NCBI RefSeq assembly: GCF_030249855.1
Contig: NZ_JANURN010000003.1
Coordinates: forward strand, 186,001 to 250,000
Source: Helicobacter_B zhangjianzhongii
Lineage (GTDB): Bacteria > Campylobacterota > Campylobacteria > Campylobacterales > Helicobacteraceae
DNA length: 64,000 nucleotides
Direction of reading: 5' to 3'
Below are positions 51,426-60,204 of the stretch, one piece after another. The notes under the pieces are model-generated. The model searched no databases, had not been told where the DNA came from, and saw only the letters and a list, made by a program, of their open reading frames with translations. Position 1 is the first letter of the stretch, and every line of letters begins with the position of its first letter. A program made the translations under genes and the position numbers.

Positions 51426-52067
51426 ATGCTTGTTGCCCCTAGTATTTTATCTGCGGATTTTTTGCGGCTTGGCGAAGAAGTGGATTCTATCTGTCAGGCT
51501 AAGGCGGATTATTTACACATTGATGTGATGGATGGACACTTCGTCCCTAATCTTACCTTTGGACTGCCTATCATCTCTCAAGTCGCCAAGCGCGCGAGTA
51601 TCCCGCTTGATGTGCATCTAATGGTAGAAAATGTCGAGTGGTTTGTGGAGTATTTTTTGCCTTTGCGCCCGGAGTTTATAAGCGTGCATATCGAAGCTGT
51701 AACGCATTTGCATAGGCTTATCTCTCATATCCGCGCAAATGGCGTGCGCCCAGCAGTCGTGCTGAATCCACACACGAGCCAGGAAAGCTTGCGCTATATT
51801 TTGCCAGATGTGGATATGGTGCTTTTAATGAGTGTGAATCCGGGCTTTGGAGGGCAGAGCTTTATCCCAAGTGTGCTTGAAAAAGCCTGCCGACTCAAGG
51901 AGTTAATAGAATCCAAAAACCCAAACTGCTTGATCGAAGTTGATGGCGGAATCAATGCAGATAATATCAAAAGCCTGCAAGAAGTAGGCGTTGATGTCGC
52001 AGTGGCAGGGAGCTATGTGTTTGGCAGTGATAATTACGCCAAAGCCATAGCATCACTAAAGCCCTAG
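51426..52067 (+). CDS. rpe: Ribulose-phosphate 3-epimerase
   Basis: A TIM-barrel epimerase interconverting ribulose 5-phosphate and xylulose 5-phosphate. Motifs: LVAPSILSADFLRLGEEV, HIDVMDGHFVPNLTFG (metal His and catalytic Asp), LDVHLMVENVE, LMSVNPGFGGQSF and EVDGGINADNI. 213 residues. It is transcribed away from fbp; dnaQ follows after 13 bases, as in H. pylori. Confidence 0.97.
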   Translation: MLVAPSILSADFLRLGEEVDSICQAKADYLHIDVMDGHFVPNLTFGLPIISQVAKRASIPLDVHLMVENVEWFVEYFLPLRPEFISVHIEAVTHLHRLISHIRANGVRPAVVLNPHTSQESLRYILPDVDMVLLMSVNPGFGGQSFIPSVLEKACRLKELIESKNPNCLIEVDGGINADNIKSLQEVGVDVAVAGSYVFGSDNYAKAIASLKP

Positions 52068-52080
52068 AGAGAGATAGGCT

Positions 52081-52842
52081 TTGAGCAATAATCTCCACGC
52101 GCTTGCCAAAACCCTAGACTCAAGGCTGTGTGAGCGTGCGATAGGATATGATGATATGGAGCATTTGCTAAAAAGCTTTAAAGCAAATGCTCTAGAGCTA
52201 GAGCTGCTAAAAGCCCAAGGCTTCCCACTAGAATCCAACGCGCAAGCCTACTTCCTCCACACTGCCACCACGCCCTATACTAAGCAGAGATTTTGCTTTG
52301 TCGATATAGAGACTACAGGGGCACGCCCACAAGAATCCCAGATCATAGAAATTGGCGCGATTATGTATGAAAATGGTGAGATTGTGGGGAAGTTTGATGA
52401 GTTTATTTACGCACCATTTGTGCCAGAGTCTATCACGCAAATCACAGGCATTACCGCGCCTATGCTAGAAGATGCGCGCCCAGCCAAAGCAGTGCTACAA
52501 GACTTCCGCGCGTTTTTGGGGCAGAGCGTGTTTGTGGCACACAATGTAGGCTTTGATTATAGTTTCATCAGCCACGAGCTGGAGCATTATGGACTTGGCA
52601 GTTTGCTTAATCACCGCTTATGCACAATTGACCTAGCGAGAAGAACCATTCTCTCCAAACGCTATTCCTTGCAATATCTCAATGAATTTTTAGGGATCAA
52701 TACGCCCTCTGCGCACAGAGCCTATGCCGATGCACTCACTGCTTTAAAAGTCTTTGAAATCGCACATCTCTGCCTACCTAGCTCGATTTATAGCACACAA
52801 GATTTACTAGCATTTTCTCGCGCTAAGCACAAGGCTTTCTAG
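52081..52842 (+). CDS. dnaQ: DnaQ-like 3'-5' exonuclease (DNA polymerase III epsilon family)
   Basis: 253 residues. DEDDh exonuclease motifs: FVDIETTGARP (Exo I), HNVGFDYSFISHELEHYG (Exo II) and HRAYADALTALKVF (Exo III). The first 60 residues are an N-terminal extension also present in the H. pylori protein as I recall it. The start is a TTG at 52081, 14 bases after the rpe stop and preceded by GAGA; an ATG at 52156 is possible but would remove part of the extension. Confidence 0.88.
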   Translation: MSNNLHALAKTLDSRLCERAIGYDDMEHLLKSFKANALELELLKAQGFPLESNAQAYFLHTATTPYTKQRFCFVDIETTGARPQESQIIEIGAIMYENGEIVGKFDEFIYAPFVPESITQITGITAPMLEDARPAKAVLQDFRAFLGQSVFVAHNVGFDYSFISHELEHYGLGSLLNHRLCTIDLARRTILSKRYSLQYLNEFLGINTPSAHRAYADALTALKVFEIAHLCLPSSIYSTQDLLAFSRAKHKAF

Positions 52843-52864
52843 GTATGGTTTTTGCTTACTTTGC

Positions 52865-52870
52865 TATAAT
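52865..52870 (+). promoter_or_regulatory. Candidate -10 box of the cdt operon
   Basis: TATAAT, 29 bases before the cdtA GTG and after the dnaQ stop at 52842. No good -35 box is seen, which is normal for Helicobacter. Confidence 0.5.
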
Positions 52871-52898
52871 ACACACGACAACACCACAAGGAGCCTAA

Positions 52899-53600
52899 GT
52901 GCCGCAATCAATCCTTTCTGCCCTTGCGCGATTAGTGTCAATAAGCTTTTTAGGTTTATTGATATTGCCATTTGTCATCTTAGGTTGTGCTAGCAATGCT
53001 GCAAACCCCTTAGCTGCAAATATCAGTGGCAACGCCCCACATCAAACCAATGATCCATTAGCCATAGGCACCAAGCCAATCGCCCCAGCAAAGCAAAGGA
53101 TACCAAGCTTTATCCACAATGCCAAATCATCTCTTAGCCCCATTATGGGTGATCCTAGGGATTTTGTCGCTATGCTAAATCAAGGTGCAGGTGTAATCAC
53201 AATATGGGCTAGCGCACCTGCTAGCTGGGTGTGGGCGCATTCTGCGGCATTGCATACGCAATTTGGCGATGCGTTTAATTGGATTATGCAGCCCATTGGC
53301 GATGGCTTTATCCGCTTTATCAACAAGCTCACACACACCTGCTTAAATGTTTATGGGCAAGGCGTGATTCACTACCCCTGTGATCCCAAAAACCCCAATC
53401 AATTTTTCCGCTTACTTCCTATGCAAAATGGCGCAGTCGCTATCCAAAGTGCCAGCACTAATCGCTGCTTGCAGACAAGTATGCGCACCAAAGTAAATCA
53501 CCCACTCGTGCTAAACAAATGCCTAAAGGTGGCAAACTCCGAACAGCAGTGGTTTATCATCCCGCCTTTTGCTAAACCCACACCAATCCTATATCCATAA
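52899..53600 (+). CDS. cdtA: Cytolethal distending toxin subunit A
   Basis: Receptor-binding subunit of the tripartite CDT. 233 residues starting at GTG 52899, five bases after AAGGAG. The N-terminal hydrophobic helix ends in a lipobox (VILGC, C30), so it is a lipoprotein like other CdtA. The C-terminal part (about 85-225) is a ricin-B-type lectin fold with QW-like repeats (IHYPCDPKNPNQFFRLLPMQNGAVAIQ, NRCLQTS, QQWFIIP). First gene of cdtABC. Confidence 0.92.
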   Translation: MPQSILSALARLVSISFLGLLILPFVILGCASNAANPLAANISGNAPHQTNDPLAIGTKPIAPAKQRIPSFIHNAKSSLSPIMGDPRDFVAMLNQGAGVITIWASAPASWVWAHSAALHTQFGDAFNWIMQPIGDGFIRFINKLTHTCLNVYGQGVIHYPCDPKNPNQFFRLLPMQNGAVAIQSASTNRCLQTSMRTKVNHPLVLNKCLKVANSEQQWFIIPPFAKPTPILYP

Positions 53601-53614
53601 GTCAAGGAAGCCCT

Positions 53615-54454
53615 ATGTCTTATATATCACGCCATCAAATATTGCATAGATTTGTGTTTGTATATAGCACGCTGTGTCTCATCATCGCACACGCTTTAGC
53701 CGATATGCGCGACTACAAAATAGGCTCGTGGAATCTCAATGACACACAAATGCCCATTGAAGAAAAGTGGAACAATACCATCCGCAGTCTCCTTGGCGGA
53801 AGCAATGGCGTAGATATTTTGGCACTACAAGAAGTGGGCGGTCTCCCCACAAATGTGGATTTTATCAAGACTTTCACCCTACCCTATGCCACCACACTGC
53901 CTATCCAAGAGTATCAATGGGATCTAGGCAAAGGATATGGCAAAGTATTTGTCTATTTTATGCGTGCTGATACAAATATGCGCGGTATCAATCTTGCCAT
54001 CATCACAAAAAAACGCGCCACTGAGGTCTTTGCCATTAAGCCAAGCAATAAAATCTCGCTGCCAATGTTAGCAATCGCCTTGAATGATGATGTGTTTATC
54101 ACAATGGATTCTATCGATAGAAAAGGAGCAGACACCCCTGCTAATATCGCCAATACATTTGACTACTTCGCCAAACACCCAAGAGCGCAAACGCTGCAGT
54201 GGCTTATCCTTGGGAGCTTTAATACCCACCCACAAGCCCTGCAAGCAGCAATCCCCCCAAGCTTGCAAGAGCGGATCGCTATCATCGCACCATCTGTAGC
54301 AACTAGGAAAAATGGTGGAATCCTAGAATATGCGCTTAGTGGTAATTCTGGGAAGTCTCCCTACCTAGCCCCCACACTCAAAGCCCACCTAGGATATAGC
54401 AATGTAAGGCTACAATTTGATTCGGCTCATATCCCTATAATATTTAGCAAATAA
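53615..54454 (+). CDS. cdtB: CdtB-like subunit with degenerate active site
   Basis: 279 residues with signal peptide (FVFVYSTLCLIIAHALA) and a DNase I/inositol-phosphatase fold: IGSWNLND, DILALQEVG (E73 kept), INLAIITKKRATEVF. The expected catalytic residues are changed: the His of FTxHA is D165 in FITMDSID, the Asp of GDFN is S201 in LGSFN (N203 kept), and the Asp of SDHFPV is A271 in DSAHIPI (H272 kept). DNase or phosphatase activity is therefore doubtful. Gene order and spacing in cdtABC are normal and the frame is intact, so it may be a scaffold or a subunit with another function. Confidence 0.85.
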   Translation: MSYISRHQILHRFVFVYSTLCLIIAHALADMRDYKIGSWNLNDTQMPIEEKWNNTIRSLLGGSNGVDILALQEVGGLPTNVDFIKTFTLPYATTLPIQEYQWDLGKGYGKVFVYFMRADTNMRGINLAIITKKRATEVFAIKPSNKISLPMLAIALNDDVFITMDSIDRKGADTPANIANTFDYFAKHPRAQTLQWLILGSFNTHPQALQAAIPPSLQERIAIIAPSVATRKNGGILEYALSGNSGKSPYLAPTLKAHLGYSNVRLQFDSAHIPIIFSK

Positions 54455-54463
54455 GGACAATGT

Positions 54464-55012
54464 ATGATCGCTATCAATCATTCTAAACGACTATGGATTC
54501 TAGCTAGTATATTCCTTTGCACAGGATTCTCTCTAGTCTATGCCAAAAAGCAGCCGCTAATCACCAATCAATCTGTATCTATCCGCGCTATGAGCACAGG
54601 AGAATCTCTCTATGCAAGCGGCAGTATCGCAGAAGTGAATTGGAATCTTGTAGAAGTAATGCTACCGGGCTATTTAAATAAAAAATTCCCTTTTGGTGCA
54701 GTGCAATTCCGCCATATCAGCAAGCACGATCAATGCCTTATGAGTGATGGATTCTGGCTTGGTCTTGGAGAATGCTCCACGGTGCGTTTGGGTGATCATC
54801 GCACGCTTTTTTCCTTACTGCCAACTTCTAGTGGCGCACTACAAATCCAATCCATCGCTGCTGAAGGATGCTTAGTTGTAGAATCTAGTGGCAAGAAAAT
54901 CGCTCAAAGTCTAAGAATCTTACCTTGCTTTACCGCTGCGCATACGCCGATAGATTTGCGCTGGCTTTGGGTGCTCACGCCACCTCGCATCGACACAAAA
55001 CTCTCAATGTGA
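54464..55012 (+). CDS. cdtC: Cytolethal distending toxin subunit C
   Basis: 182 residues, signal peptide (ILASIFLCTGFSLVYA), then a ricin-B-like lectin domain with repeats QFRHISKHDQCLMSD and LQIQSIAAEGCLVVES. Pairs with CdtA to deliver CdtB into host cells. The start lies 9 bases after the cdtB stop with AAGGA ahead. Last gene of the operon. Confidence 0.88.
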   Translation: MIAINHSKRLWILASIFLCTGFSLVYAKKQPLITNQSVSIRAMSTGESLYASGSIAEVNWNLVEVMLPGYLNKKFPFGAVQFRHISKHDQCLMSDGFWLGLGECSTVRLGDHRTLFSLLPTSSGALQIQSIAAEGCLVVESSGKKIAQSLRILPCFTAAHTPIDLRWLWVLTPPRIDTKLSM

Positions 55013-55157
55013 TTTTGCAGCATTTATTCACATCAATTAAGCGCGATGCTTTGCGCTTGGTAAAAATCTTTAAATATTGCCTATTGAGAATAAATCCCCC
55101 TACATAACTTCAGGCACACAATCCAAAAAATAATCTAATTTAGACATTAAATATCTC

Positions 55158-55187
55158 TTGACAACAAGGGGTAATTTTATGTATAAT
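55158..55187 (+). promoter_or_regulatory. Strong sigma-70 promoter for the tRNA-tuf region
   Basis: TTGACA at 55158-55163, 18-base spacer, TATAAT at 55182-55187, 16 bases before tRNA-Thr. Both boxes are perfect consensus, as expected for stable RNA. Confidence 0.85.
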
Positions 55188-55202
55188 CCCGATTTTTTTA
55201 AT

Positions 55203-55278
55203 GCTGGTTTAGCTCAGTTGGTAGAGCATCTGCCTTGTAAGCAGAGGGTCGGGGGTTCAAGTCCCTTAACCAGCTCCA
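55203..55278 (+). tRNA. tRNA-Thr (anticodon TGT)
   Basis: Acceptor arms GCTGGTT/AACCAGC, anticodon loop CTTGTAA, T-loop GGTTCAAGTC, CCA encoded at 55276-55278. Confidence 0.97.
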
Positions 55279-55334
55279 TTTTCAAACTCTAACAGACTTT
55301 TCTGATTCAGTGTTTGACCAGTTTTTGCTGATTT

Positions 55335-55419
<85 letters not shown>

Positions 55420-55462
55420 TAGTTTAAGCATTGTCTTAGATGTGGTTTGTAGGAGCATTTTC

Positions 55463-55539
55463 GCGGGAATAGCTCAGTTGGCTAGAGCATCAGCCTTCCA
55501 AGCTGAGGGTCGCGGGTTCGAGCCCCGTTTCCCGCTCCA
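55463..55539 (+). tRNA. tRNA-Gly (anticodon TCC)
   Basis: Acceptor GCGGGAA/TTCCCGC, anticodon loop CTTCCAA, T-loop GGTTCGAGCC, encoded CCA. Confidence 0.97.
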
Positions 55540-55591
55540 TACTGGGAGCTGAAGTAATCTTCACTATATAGTCGCTCTCAAGACCATTTAT

Positions 55592-55666
55592 GCCCATATA
55601 GCTCAGTGGCAGAGCACTTCCTTGGTAAGGAAGAGGTCGGCGGTTCAATCCCGCTTATGGGCTCCA
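55592..55666 (+). tRNA. tRNA-Thr (anticodon GGT)
   Basis: Acceptor GCCCATA/TATGGGC, anticodon loop TTGGTAA, encoded CCA. Confidence 0.97.
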
Positions 55667-55698
55667 GTTTTTCTAGCGGTTTTGTTGTAATCTTTATC

Positions 55699-55725
55699 TT
55701 TACATAAAGAAATAAGGATTATAAT
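55699..55725 (+). promoter_or_regulatory. Possible additional promoter for tuf
   Basis: TATAAT at 55720-55725, 32 bases before the tuf ATG, with a weak TTTACA at 55699-55704 (15-base spacer). It would let tuf be expressed separately from the tRNAs. Confidence 0.4.
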
Positions 55726-55757
55726 CAAGGCTTCAAATTCAATTTTAGGAGACTTTT

Positions 55758-56957
55758 ATGGCAAAGGAAAAATTTGTCAAGAATAAGCCCCATGTCAATA
55801 TTGGGACAATTGGGCATGTTGACCACGGTAAAACAACTCTAAGTGCTGCTATATCTGCTGTTCTTGCGACAAAAGGTCTTGCAGAAATGAAAGATTACGA
55901 CAAAATCGATAACGCTCCTGAGGAGAGAGAAAGAGGGATTACTATCGCAACTTCTCATATCGAATACGAAACAGAAAATCGCCACTATGCACATGTGGAT
56001 TGTCCAGGACACGCCGACTATGTAAAAAATATGATTACAGGTGCGGCACAAATGGATGGGGCTATTCTTGTTGTCTCTGCTGCAGATGGTCCTATGCCAC
56101 AAACTCGTGAGCATATCTTGCTATCTCGTCAAGTAGGTGTGCCATATATTGTTGTTTTCTTGAACAAGCAAGATATGGTTGATGATCAAGAATTGCTTGA
56201 CTTGGTGGAAATGGAGGTTAGAGAGCTTCTTAGTGCGTATGACTTCCCTGGAGATGATACACCTATCGTAGCTGGATCAGCTCTTAAAGCCCTAGAAGAA
56301 GCCAAAGCTGGTAGCGTTGGTGATTGGGGACAAAAGGTTCTAGATCTTATGGCGAAAGTTGATGAGTATATCCCTACTCCAGAGCGCGATACAGAAAAAA
56401 CTTTCCTTATGCCAGTAGAGGATGTTTTTTCAATTGCTGGTCGTGGGACAGTTGTAACCGGCAGGATTGAAAGAGGTGTTGTTAAAGTTGGCGATGAAGT
56501 AGAAATCGTTGGCATTCGAGATACACAAAAGACAACAGTTACTGGTGTCGAGATGTTTAGAAAAGAGCTAGACAAAGGTGAAGCTGGGGATAATGTTGGT
56601 ATTCTCTTGAGAGGGACGAAGAAAGAGGAGGTAGAGAGAGGTATGGTTCTTTGTAAACCCGGTTCCATTACTCCTCATAGCGAATTTGAAGGTGAGATCT
56701 ATGTCCTATCCAAAGATGAAGGTGGCAGACATACTCCATTCTTCAATAACTATCGCCCACAATTCTATGTGCGAACGACCGATGTAACAGGTTCTATCAA
56801 GTTACCAGATGGTGTAGAAATGGTTATGCCTGGCGATAATGTCAAAATCACTGTCGAGCTTATCAGCCCTATCGCACTTGAGCTTGGGACTAAATTTGCC
56901 ATCCGTGAAGGCGGTAGAACTGTCGGCGCTGGTGTTGTAAGCAAGATTATCAAGTAA
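55758..56957 (+). CDS. tuf: Elongation factor Tu
   Basis: 399-residue GTPase delivering aminoacyl-tRNA to the ribosome. GHVDHGKT, DCPGHADYVKNMITG and NKQDMVD are the GTP-binding motifs; domains 2 and 3 follow (GRGTVVTGRIERG; RPQFYVRTTDVTG). AGGAG precedes the ATG. It leads tuf-rpmG-(tRNA-Trp)-secE-nusG-rplKAJL-rpoB. Confidence 0.99.
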   Translation: MAKEKFVKNKPHVNIGTIGHVDHGKTTLSAAISAVLATKGLAEMKDYDKIDNAPEERERGITIATSHIEYETENRHYAHVDCPGHADYVKNMITGAAQMDGAILVVSAADGPMPQTREHILLSRQVGVPYIVVFLNKQDMVDDQELLDLVEMEVRELLSAYDFPGDDTPIVAGSALKALEEAKAGSVGDWGQKVLDLMAKVDEYIPTPERDTEKTFLMPVEDVFSIAGRGTVVTGRIERGVVKVGDEVEIVGIRDTQKTTVTGVEMFRKELDKGEAGDNVGILLRGTKKEEVERGMVLCKPGSITPHSEFEGEIYVLSKDEGGRHTPFFNNYRPQFYVRTTDVTGSIKLPDGVEMVMPGDNVKITVELISPIALELGTKFAIREGGRTVGAGVVSKIIK

Positions 56958-56971
56958 TCAAGGCTCACAAA

Positions 56972-57142
56972 ATGGCTAAGGGTAATGTGATAAAAATTGG
57001 TTTGAAATGTTCGGAATGTGGGGACATTAACTACAGCACAACTAAAAATGCTAAAACAAAAACAGAAAAACTGGAGCTCAAGAAGTTCTGCCCTAGGCTT
57101 AACAAACACACTATTCACAAAGAAGTTAAGCTTAAAAGCTAG
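56972..57142 (+). CDS. rpmG: 50S ribosomal protein L33
   Basis: 56 residues, MAKGNVIKIGLKCSECGDINY...FCPRLNKHTIHKEVKLKS, the normal L33 with its two zinc-ribbon cysteine pairs (CSEC; only one Cys, FC, remains of the second pair). It is 14 bases after tuf, as in other epsilonproteobacteria. Confidence 0.96.
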   Translation: MAKGNVIKIGLKCSECGDINYSTTKNAKTKTEKLELKKFCPRLNKHTIHKEVKLKS

Positions 57143-57162
57143 AGTTTATCTCTAGCTTTTCT

Positions 57163-57238
57163 AGGTCAGTAGCTCCAATGGTAGAGCGTCGGTCTCCAAA
57201 ACCGGTTGTTGGGGGTTCGAGTCCCTCCTGACCTGCCA
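57163..57238 (+). tRNA. tRNA-Trp (anticodon CCA)
   Basis: Acceptor AGGTCAG/CTGACCT, anticodon loop CTCCAAA, encoded CCA at 57236-57238. Located between rpmG and secE, its usual place. Confidence 0.97.
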
Positions 57239-57261
57239 TTAGCAATAATACAAGGCAAGAA

Positions 57262-57447
57262 ATGAAAAAAATAATTACTTACTATAAAGCAGCAAAAGAA
57301 GAGCTTCTTAAAGTTGTTTTTCCAACAAAAGAACAAATTCGAAATGCTCTAATATCTGTAGTTGTTGTGGTTATTGTGGTTGCTTTGTTTTTGGGTCTAG
57401 TCGATCTTATTTTGTTTGCTTCTGTGTCTAAATTTTTTGGAGATTAG
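57262..57447 (+). CDS. secE: Preprotein translocase subunit SecE
   Basis: 61 residues with one membrane helix (LISVVVVVIVVALFLGLVDLILF) and the conserved amphipathic lead KEELLKVVFPTKEQIRN. Clamps SecY in the SecYEG channel. nusG follows after nine bases. Confidence 0.95.
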   Translation: MKKIITYYKAAKEELLKVVFPTKEQIRNALISVVVVVIVVALFLGLVDLILFASVSKFFGD

Positions 57448-57456
57448 GAGATTTAT

Positions 57457-57987
57457 ATGTCGCTAGGTTGGTATGCTATACAAACATATTCTGGCAGTGA
57501 GCAATCAGTAAAAAAAGCCATTGAAAATCTTGTTCAAGAGCTTGGTCTCCAAGACAGAGTAAAAGAGGTGGTTGTTCCTACAGAAGACATCTATGAGATG
57601 AAAGATGGAGCAAAGAAAATAAGTGCGAGAAGTATATATCCAGGATATGTATTTATACATGTGGATTTGGATACATCGCTTTGGCATACGATCCAATCCC
57701 TTCCTAGGGTCAGCGGTTTCATTGGTGAGAGCAAGAAGCCAACTCCACTGAGCGAGGCAGATATTACCCATATCCTAGAGAAAAACACAAACCGCGCAGC
57801 ACCTAAGCCTAAGGTGTCGTTTGACCCCGGAGAAGTTGTAAGAATCAATGAAGGTCCTTTTGCTAACTTCACTGCAACTGTTGAAGGATACGATATTGAA
57901 CACAAAAAGCTGAAGCTAAATGTTTCTATCTTTGGGAGAAATACTCCAATAGAAATCTTGTATTCACAAGTGGAAAAAATAGTTTAA
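57457..57987 (+). CDS. nusG: Transcription termination/antitermination factor NusG
   Basis: 176 residues. N-terminal NGN domain (WYAIQTYSGSEQSVKKAIEN; SIYPGYVFIHVDLD) and C-terminal KOW domain (DPGEVVRINEGPFANFTATVEGYD). Binds RNA polymerase and links it to Rho or the ribosome. Confidence 0.97.
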   Translation: MSLGWYAIQTYSGSEQSVKKAIENLVQELGLQDRVKEVVVPTEDIYEMKDGAKKISARSIYPGYVFIHVDLDTSLWHTIQSLPRVSGFIGESKKPTPLSEADITHILEKNTNRAAPKPKVSFDPGEVVRINEGPFANFTATVEGYDIEHKKLKLNVSIFGRNTPIEILYSQVEKIV

Positions 57988-57999
57988 GAAAGGTAAAAA

Positions 58000-58425
58000 A
58001 TGGCAAAGAAAATAGTAGGTGAATTAAAACTTCAAATTCCCGCAGGAAAGGCGAATCCATCTCCACCCGTTGGTCCAGCTCTTGGACAAAGGGGGATCAA
58101 TATTATGGAATTTTGCAAAGCTTTTAATGAAAAGACTAAAGACATGGGTGATTTTAACATACCAGTTATCATTACTGTCTATCAGGACAAGAGCTTTACT
58201 TTTATCACAAAAAAACCACCCGTAACAGATCTTATCAAAAAGGCTTCTGGTATCTCGAAAGGATCCGATAATCCCTTAAAAAATAAGGTTGGTAAGCTCA
58301 CTTCTAAACAGTTGCAAGATATTGCTGAGGCAAAAATGGAAGATCTTAACGCTAATGATATAGAAGCGGCTAAAAAAATTGTTGCTGGGTCTGCGCGAAG
58401 TATGGGTATAGAAATTGTAGGATAA
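58000..58425 (+). CDS. rplK: 50S ribosomal protein L11
   Basis: 141 residues, LQIPAGKANPSPPVGPALGQRGINIMEFCKAFN is the L11 signature. Forms the GTPase-associated centre with 23S rRNA. Confidence 0.98.
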   Translation: MAKKIVGELKLQIPAGKANPSPPVGPALGQRGINIMEFCKAFNEKTKDMGDFNIPVIITVYQDKSFTFITKKPPVTDLIKKASGISKGSDNPLKNKVGKLTSKQLQDIAEAKMEDLNANDIEAAKKIVAGSARSMGIEIVG

Positions 58426-58438
58426 ATGGAGAATACAG

Positions 58439-59143
58439 ATGAAGAACAAAGTAGCAAAAAGAATCCAAAATTTAACTGAAAAAGTCGATGCCAATAAGTT
58501 TTATGATATAGATTTTGGTATTAGCGTGGTTAAGTCTCTAGCATCGGCTAAATTTGATGAAACAGTCGAGTTGGCTTTACGGCTGGGCGTCGATCCACGC
58601 CACGCAGATCAAATGATCCGAGGAGCAGTTGTTTTACCGCATGGGACAGGCAAGAAAGTTCGTGTTGCCGTATTTGCTAAGGGGACAAAAGCTGATGAAG
58701 CTAAAAATGCGGGAGCTGATGTTGTAGGCGATGATGATCTTGCAGAAGAAATCAAGAATGGCAACATAAACTTTGACATTGTTATTGCAACGCCTGATAT
58801 GATGGCTCTTGTCGGTAAAGTTGGTAGAATCTTAGGTCCAAAAGGACTAATGCCAAACCCAAAAACAGGGACTGTTACAATGGATGTAAGCAAAGCAGTT
58901 TCTAATGCAAAAAGCGGACAGGTTAATTTCCGTGTCGATAAAAAGGGAAATATACACGCACCTATAGGAAAAGTGAGCTTTTCTGAAGATAAAATTAAAG
59001 ACAATATGCTTGAGCTAGTCAAGACAATTAATCGACTCAAACCATCTAGTGCAAAGGGTAAGTTTATCCGTGGTGGAGTGCTATCCCTAACTATGTCCCC
59101 TGCTGTCAAGCTTGATGCGCAGATTCTTATGGATGTAAAGTAG
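58439..59143 (+). CDS. rplA: 50S ribosomal protein L1
   Basis: 234 residues; GRILGPKGLMPNPKTGTVT is the L1 signature. Builds the L1 stalk and usually represses its own rplKA message. It starts 13 bases after rplK. Confidence 0.98.
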   Translation: MKNKVAKRIQNLTEKVDANKFYDIDFGISVVKSLASAKFDETVELALRLGVDPRHADQMIRGAVVLPHGTGKKVRVAVFAKGTKADEAKNAGADVVGDDDLAEEIKNGNINFDIVIATPDMMALVGKVGRILGPKGLMPNPKTGTVTMDVSKAVSNAKSGQVNFRVDKKGNIHAPIGKVSFSEDKIKDNMLELVKTINRLKPSSAKGKFIRGGVLSLTMSPAVKLDAQILMDVK

Positions 59144-59164
59144 CCTTTAATTGATATTTATCTT

Positions 59165-59215
59165 AGACTGATGACTACAAGGGCGCAAGCTTAATATCCA
59201 ACCTTGTATAAGTCT
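59165..59215 (+). ncRNA. Putative L10 leader (autoregulatory mRNA structure)
   Basis: In the 90-base gap before rplJ, ACAAGG (59177-59182) pairs with CCTTGT (59202-59207), and AGACT (59165-59169) with AGTCT (59211-59215), with internal unpaired bases between, as in the kinked L10 leader. Ends shortly before the AAGGAGG ribosome site of rplJ. Confidence 0.65.
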
Positions 59216-59233
59216 TGTCTGAAAGGAGGAAAT

Positions 59234-59719
59234 ATGACCAAAGTTCAGAAACAAGAAATGGTTGAAACACTAACACAAGAGTTTAGAACTGCTCAAGCTC
59301 TGCTTGTGTGTGATTACAAAGGGATTGGAGTAAAATCCCTAGAAGAGTTGCGCCACAATGCTAGGCAAGCAAATGTTAAAGTCCAAGTCATAAAGAATAC
59401 CTTGGCTCGCATTGCTCTAAACAATGCGAATATGCCCGAGCTTGACATTAAAGATACAAATATCTTTATTTGGGGAGAAGATCAAATCTCTTTGGCAAAG
59501 ATTGCTGTCAAGTTTGCCGAAGCAAATGCGGAAAAGTTTGTTATCAAGACTGGTAGTTTTGAAGGACAAAAAGTGGATAAAGACCATATTATATCTGTCT
59601 CTAAACTTCCAAGTAGGGAAGAGCTTATTGGTATGCTTTTATCTGTTTGGACAGCTCCAGCTCGCTATTTTGCGACAGGGCTAGACAATCTAAGAAAGCA
59701 AAAAGAACAAAACTCATAG
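59234..59719 (+). CDS. rplJ: 50S ribosomal protein L10
   Basis: 161 residues from the ATG at 59234 (MTKVQKQEMVETLTQ), with AAGGAGG ahead; the upstream frame start at 59204 lies in the leader structure. Anchors L7/L12 dimers to the ribosome and regulates the operon through the leader. Confidence 0.97.
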   Translation: MTKVQKQEMVETLTQEFRTAQALLVCDYKGIGVKSLEELRHNARQANVKVQVIKNTLARIALNNANMPELDIKDTNIFIWGEDQISLAKIAVKFAEANAEKFVIKTGSFEGQKVDKDHIISVSKLPSREELIGMLLSVWTAPARYFATGLDNLRKQKEQNS

Positions 59720-59756
59720 CGTATGCTATGTAATTTAAAATTTAAAAGGAGCTAAA

Positions 59757-60134
59757 ATGGCTATCACAAAAGAAGATGTGTTGGAATATATCGGCGGACT
59801 CTCTGTTCTAGAACTTTCAGAACTTGTAAAAGCTTTTGAAGAGAAATTTGGCGTTAGTGCTGCGCCAACAGTAGTTGCTGGCGCAGTTGCTGGTGGAGCA
59901 GCTGGTGGAGCAGCTGAAGAAAAAACTGATTTTAGCGTTGTCCTAGTGGAAGCTGGTGCAAACAAAATCAATGTTATCAAAGTTGTGCGAGAAATCACTG
60001 GTCTTGGGCTCAAAGAGGCAAAAGATGCGACAGAAAAAACTCCCCACACACTCAAAGAAGGTATCAATAAAGATGATGCTGAAGCGTTTAAGAAAAAACT
60101 TGAAGAAGCTGGTGCAAAAGTTGAGATTAAATAA
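59757..60134 (+). CDS. rplL: 50S ribosomal protein L7/L12
   Basis: 125 residues; the Ala/Gly-rich hinge (AGAVAGGAAGGAAEE) separates the dimerisation helix from the factor-binding domain (INVIKVVREITGLGLKEAKD). Strong AAGGAG ribosome site. Confidence 0.98.
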   Translation: MAITKEDVLEYIGGLSVLELSELVKAFEEKFGVSAAPTVVAGAVAGGAAGGAAEEKTDFSVVLVEAGANKINVIKVVREITGLGLKEAKDATEKTPHTLKEGINKDDAEAFKKKLEEAGAKVEIK

Positions 60135-60164
60135 TCCTACTACACCCTATTTGTTTGTTGAGTC

Positions 60165-60192
60165 GCCCAAATATAGTTATCTATATTTGGGC
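60165..60192 (+). terminator. Hairpin after rplL, possible attenuator
   Basis: GCCCAAATATA (60165-60175), loop of six, TATATTTGGGC (60182-60192): perfect 11-bp stem followed by a moderately T-rich stretch. Could reduce read-through from the ribosomal-protein genes into rpoB. Confidence 0.6.
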
Positions 60193-60204
60193 TATTTGCA
60201 TTTA

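Noticed and set aside
53615..54454. CdtB active-site changes as a frameshift effect
   Set aside because: The changes are scattered point differences in conserved surroundings; the sequence on both sides aligns in the same frame.
58609..59109. 166-residue minus-strand frame
   Set aside because: Shadow of rplA.
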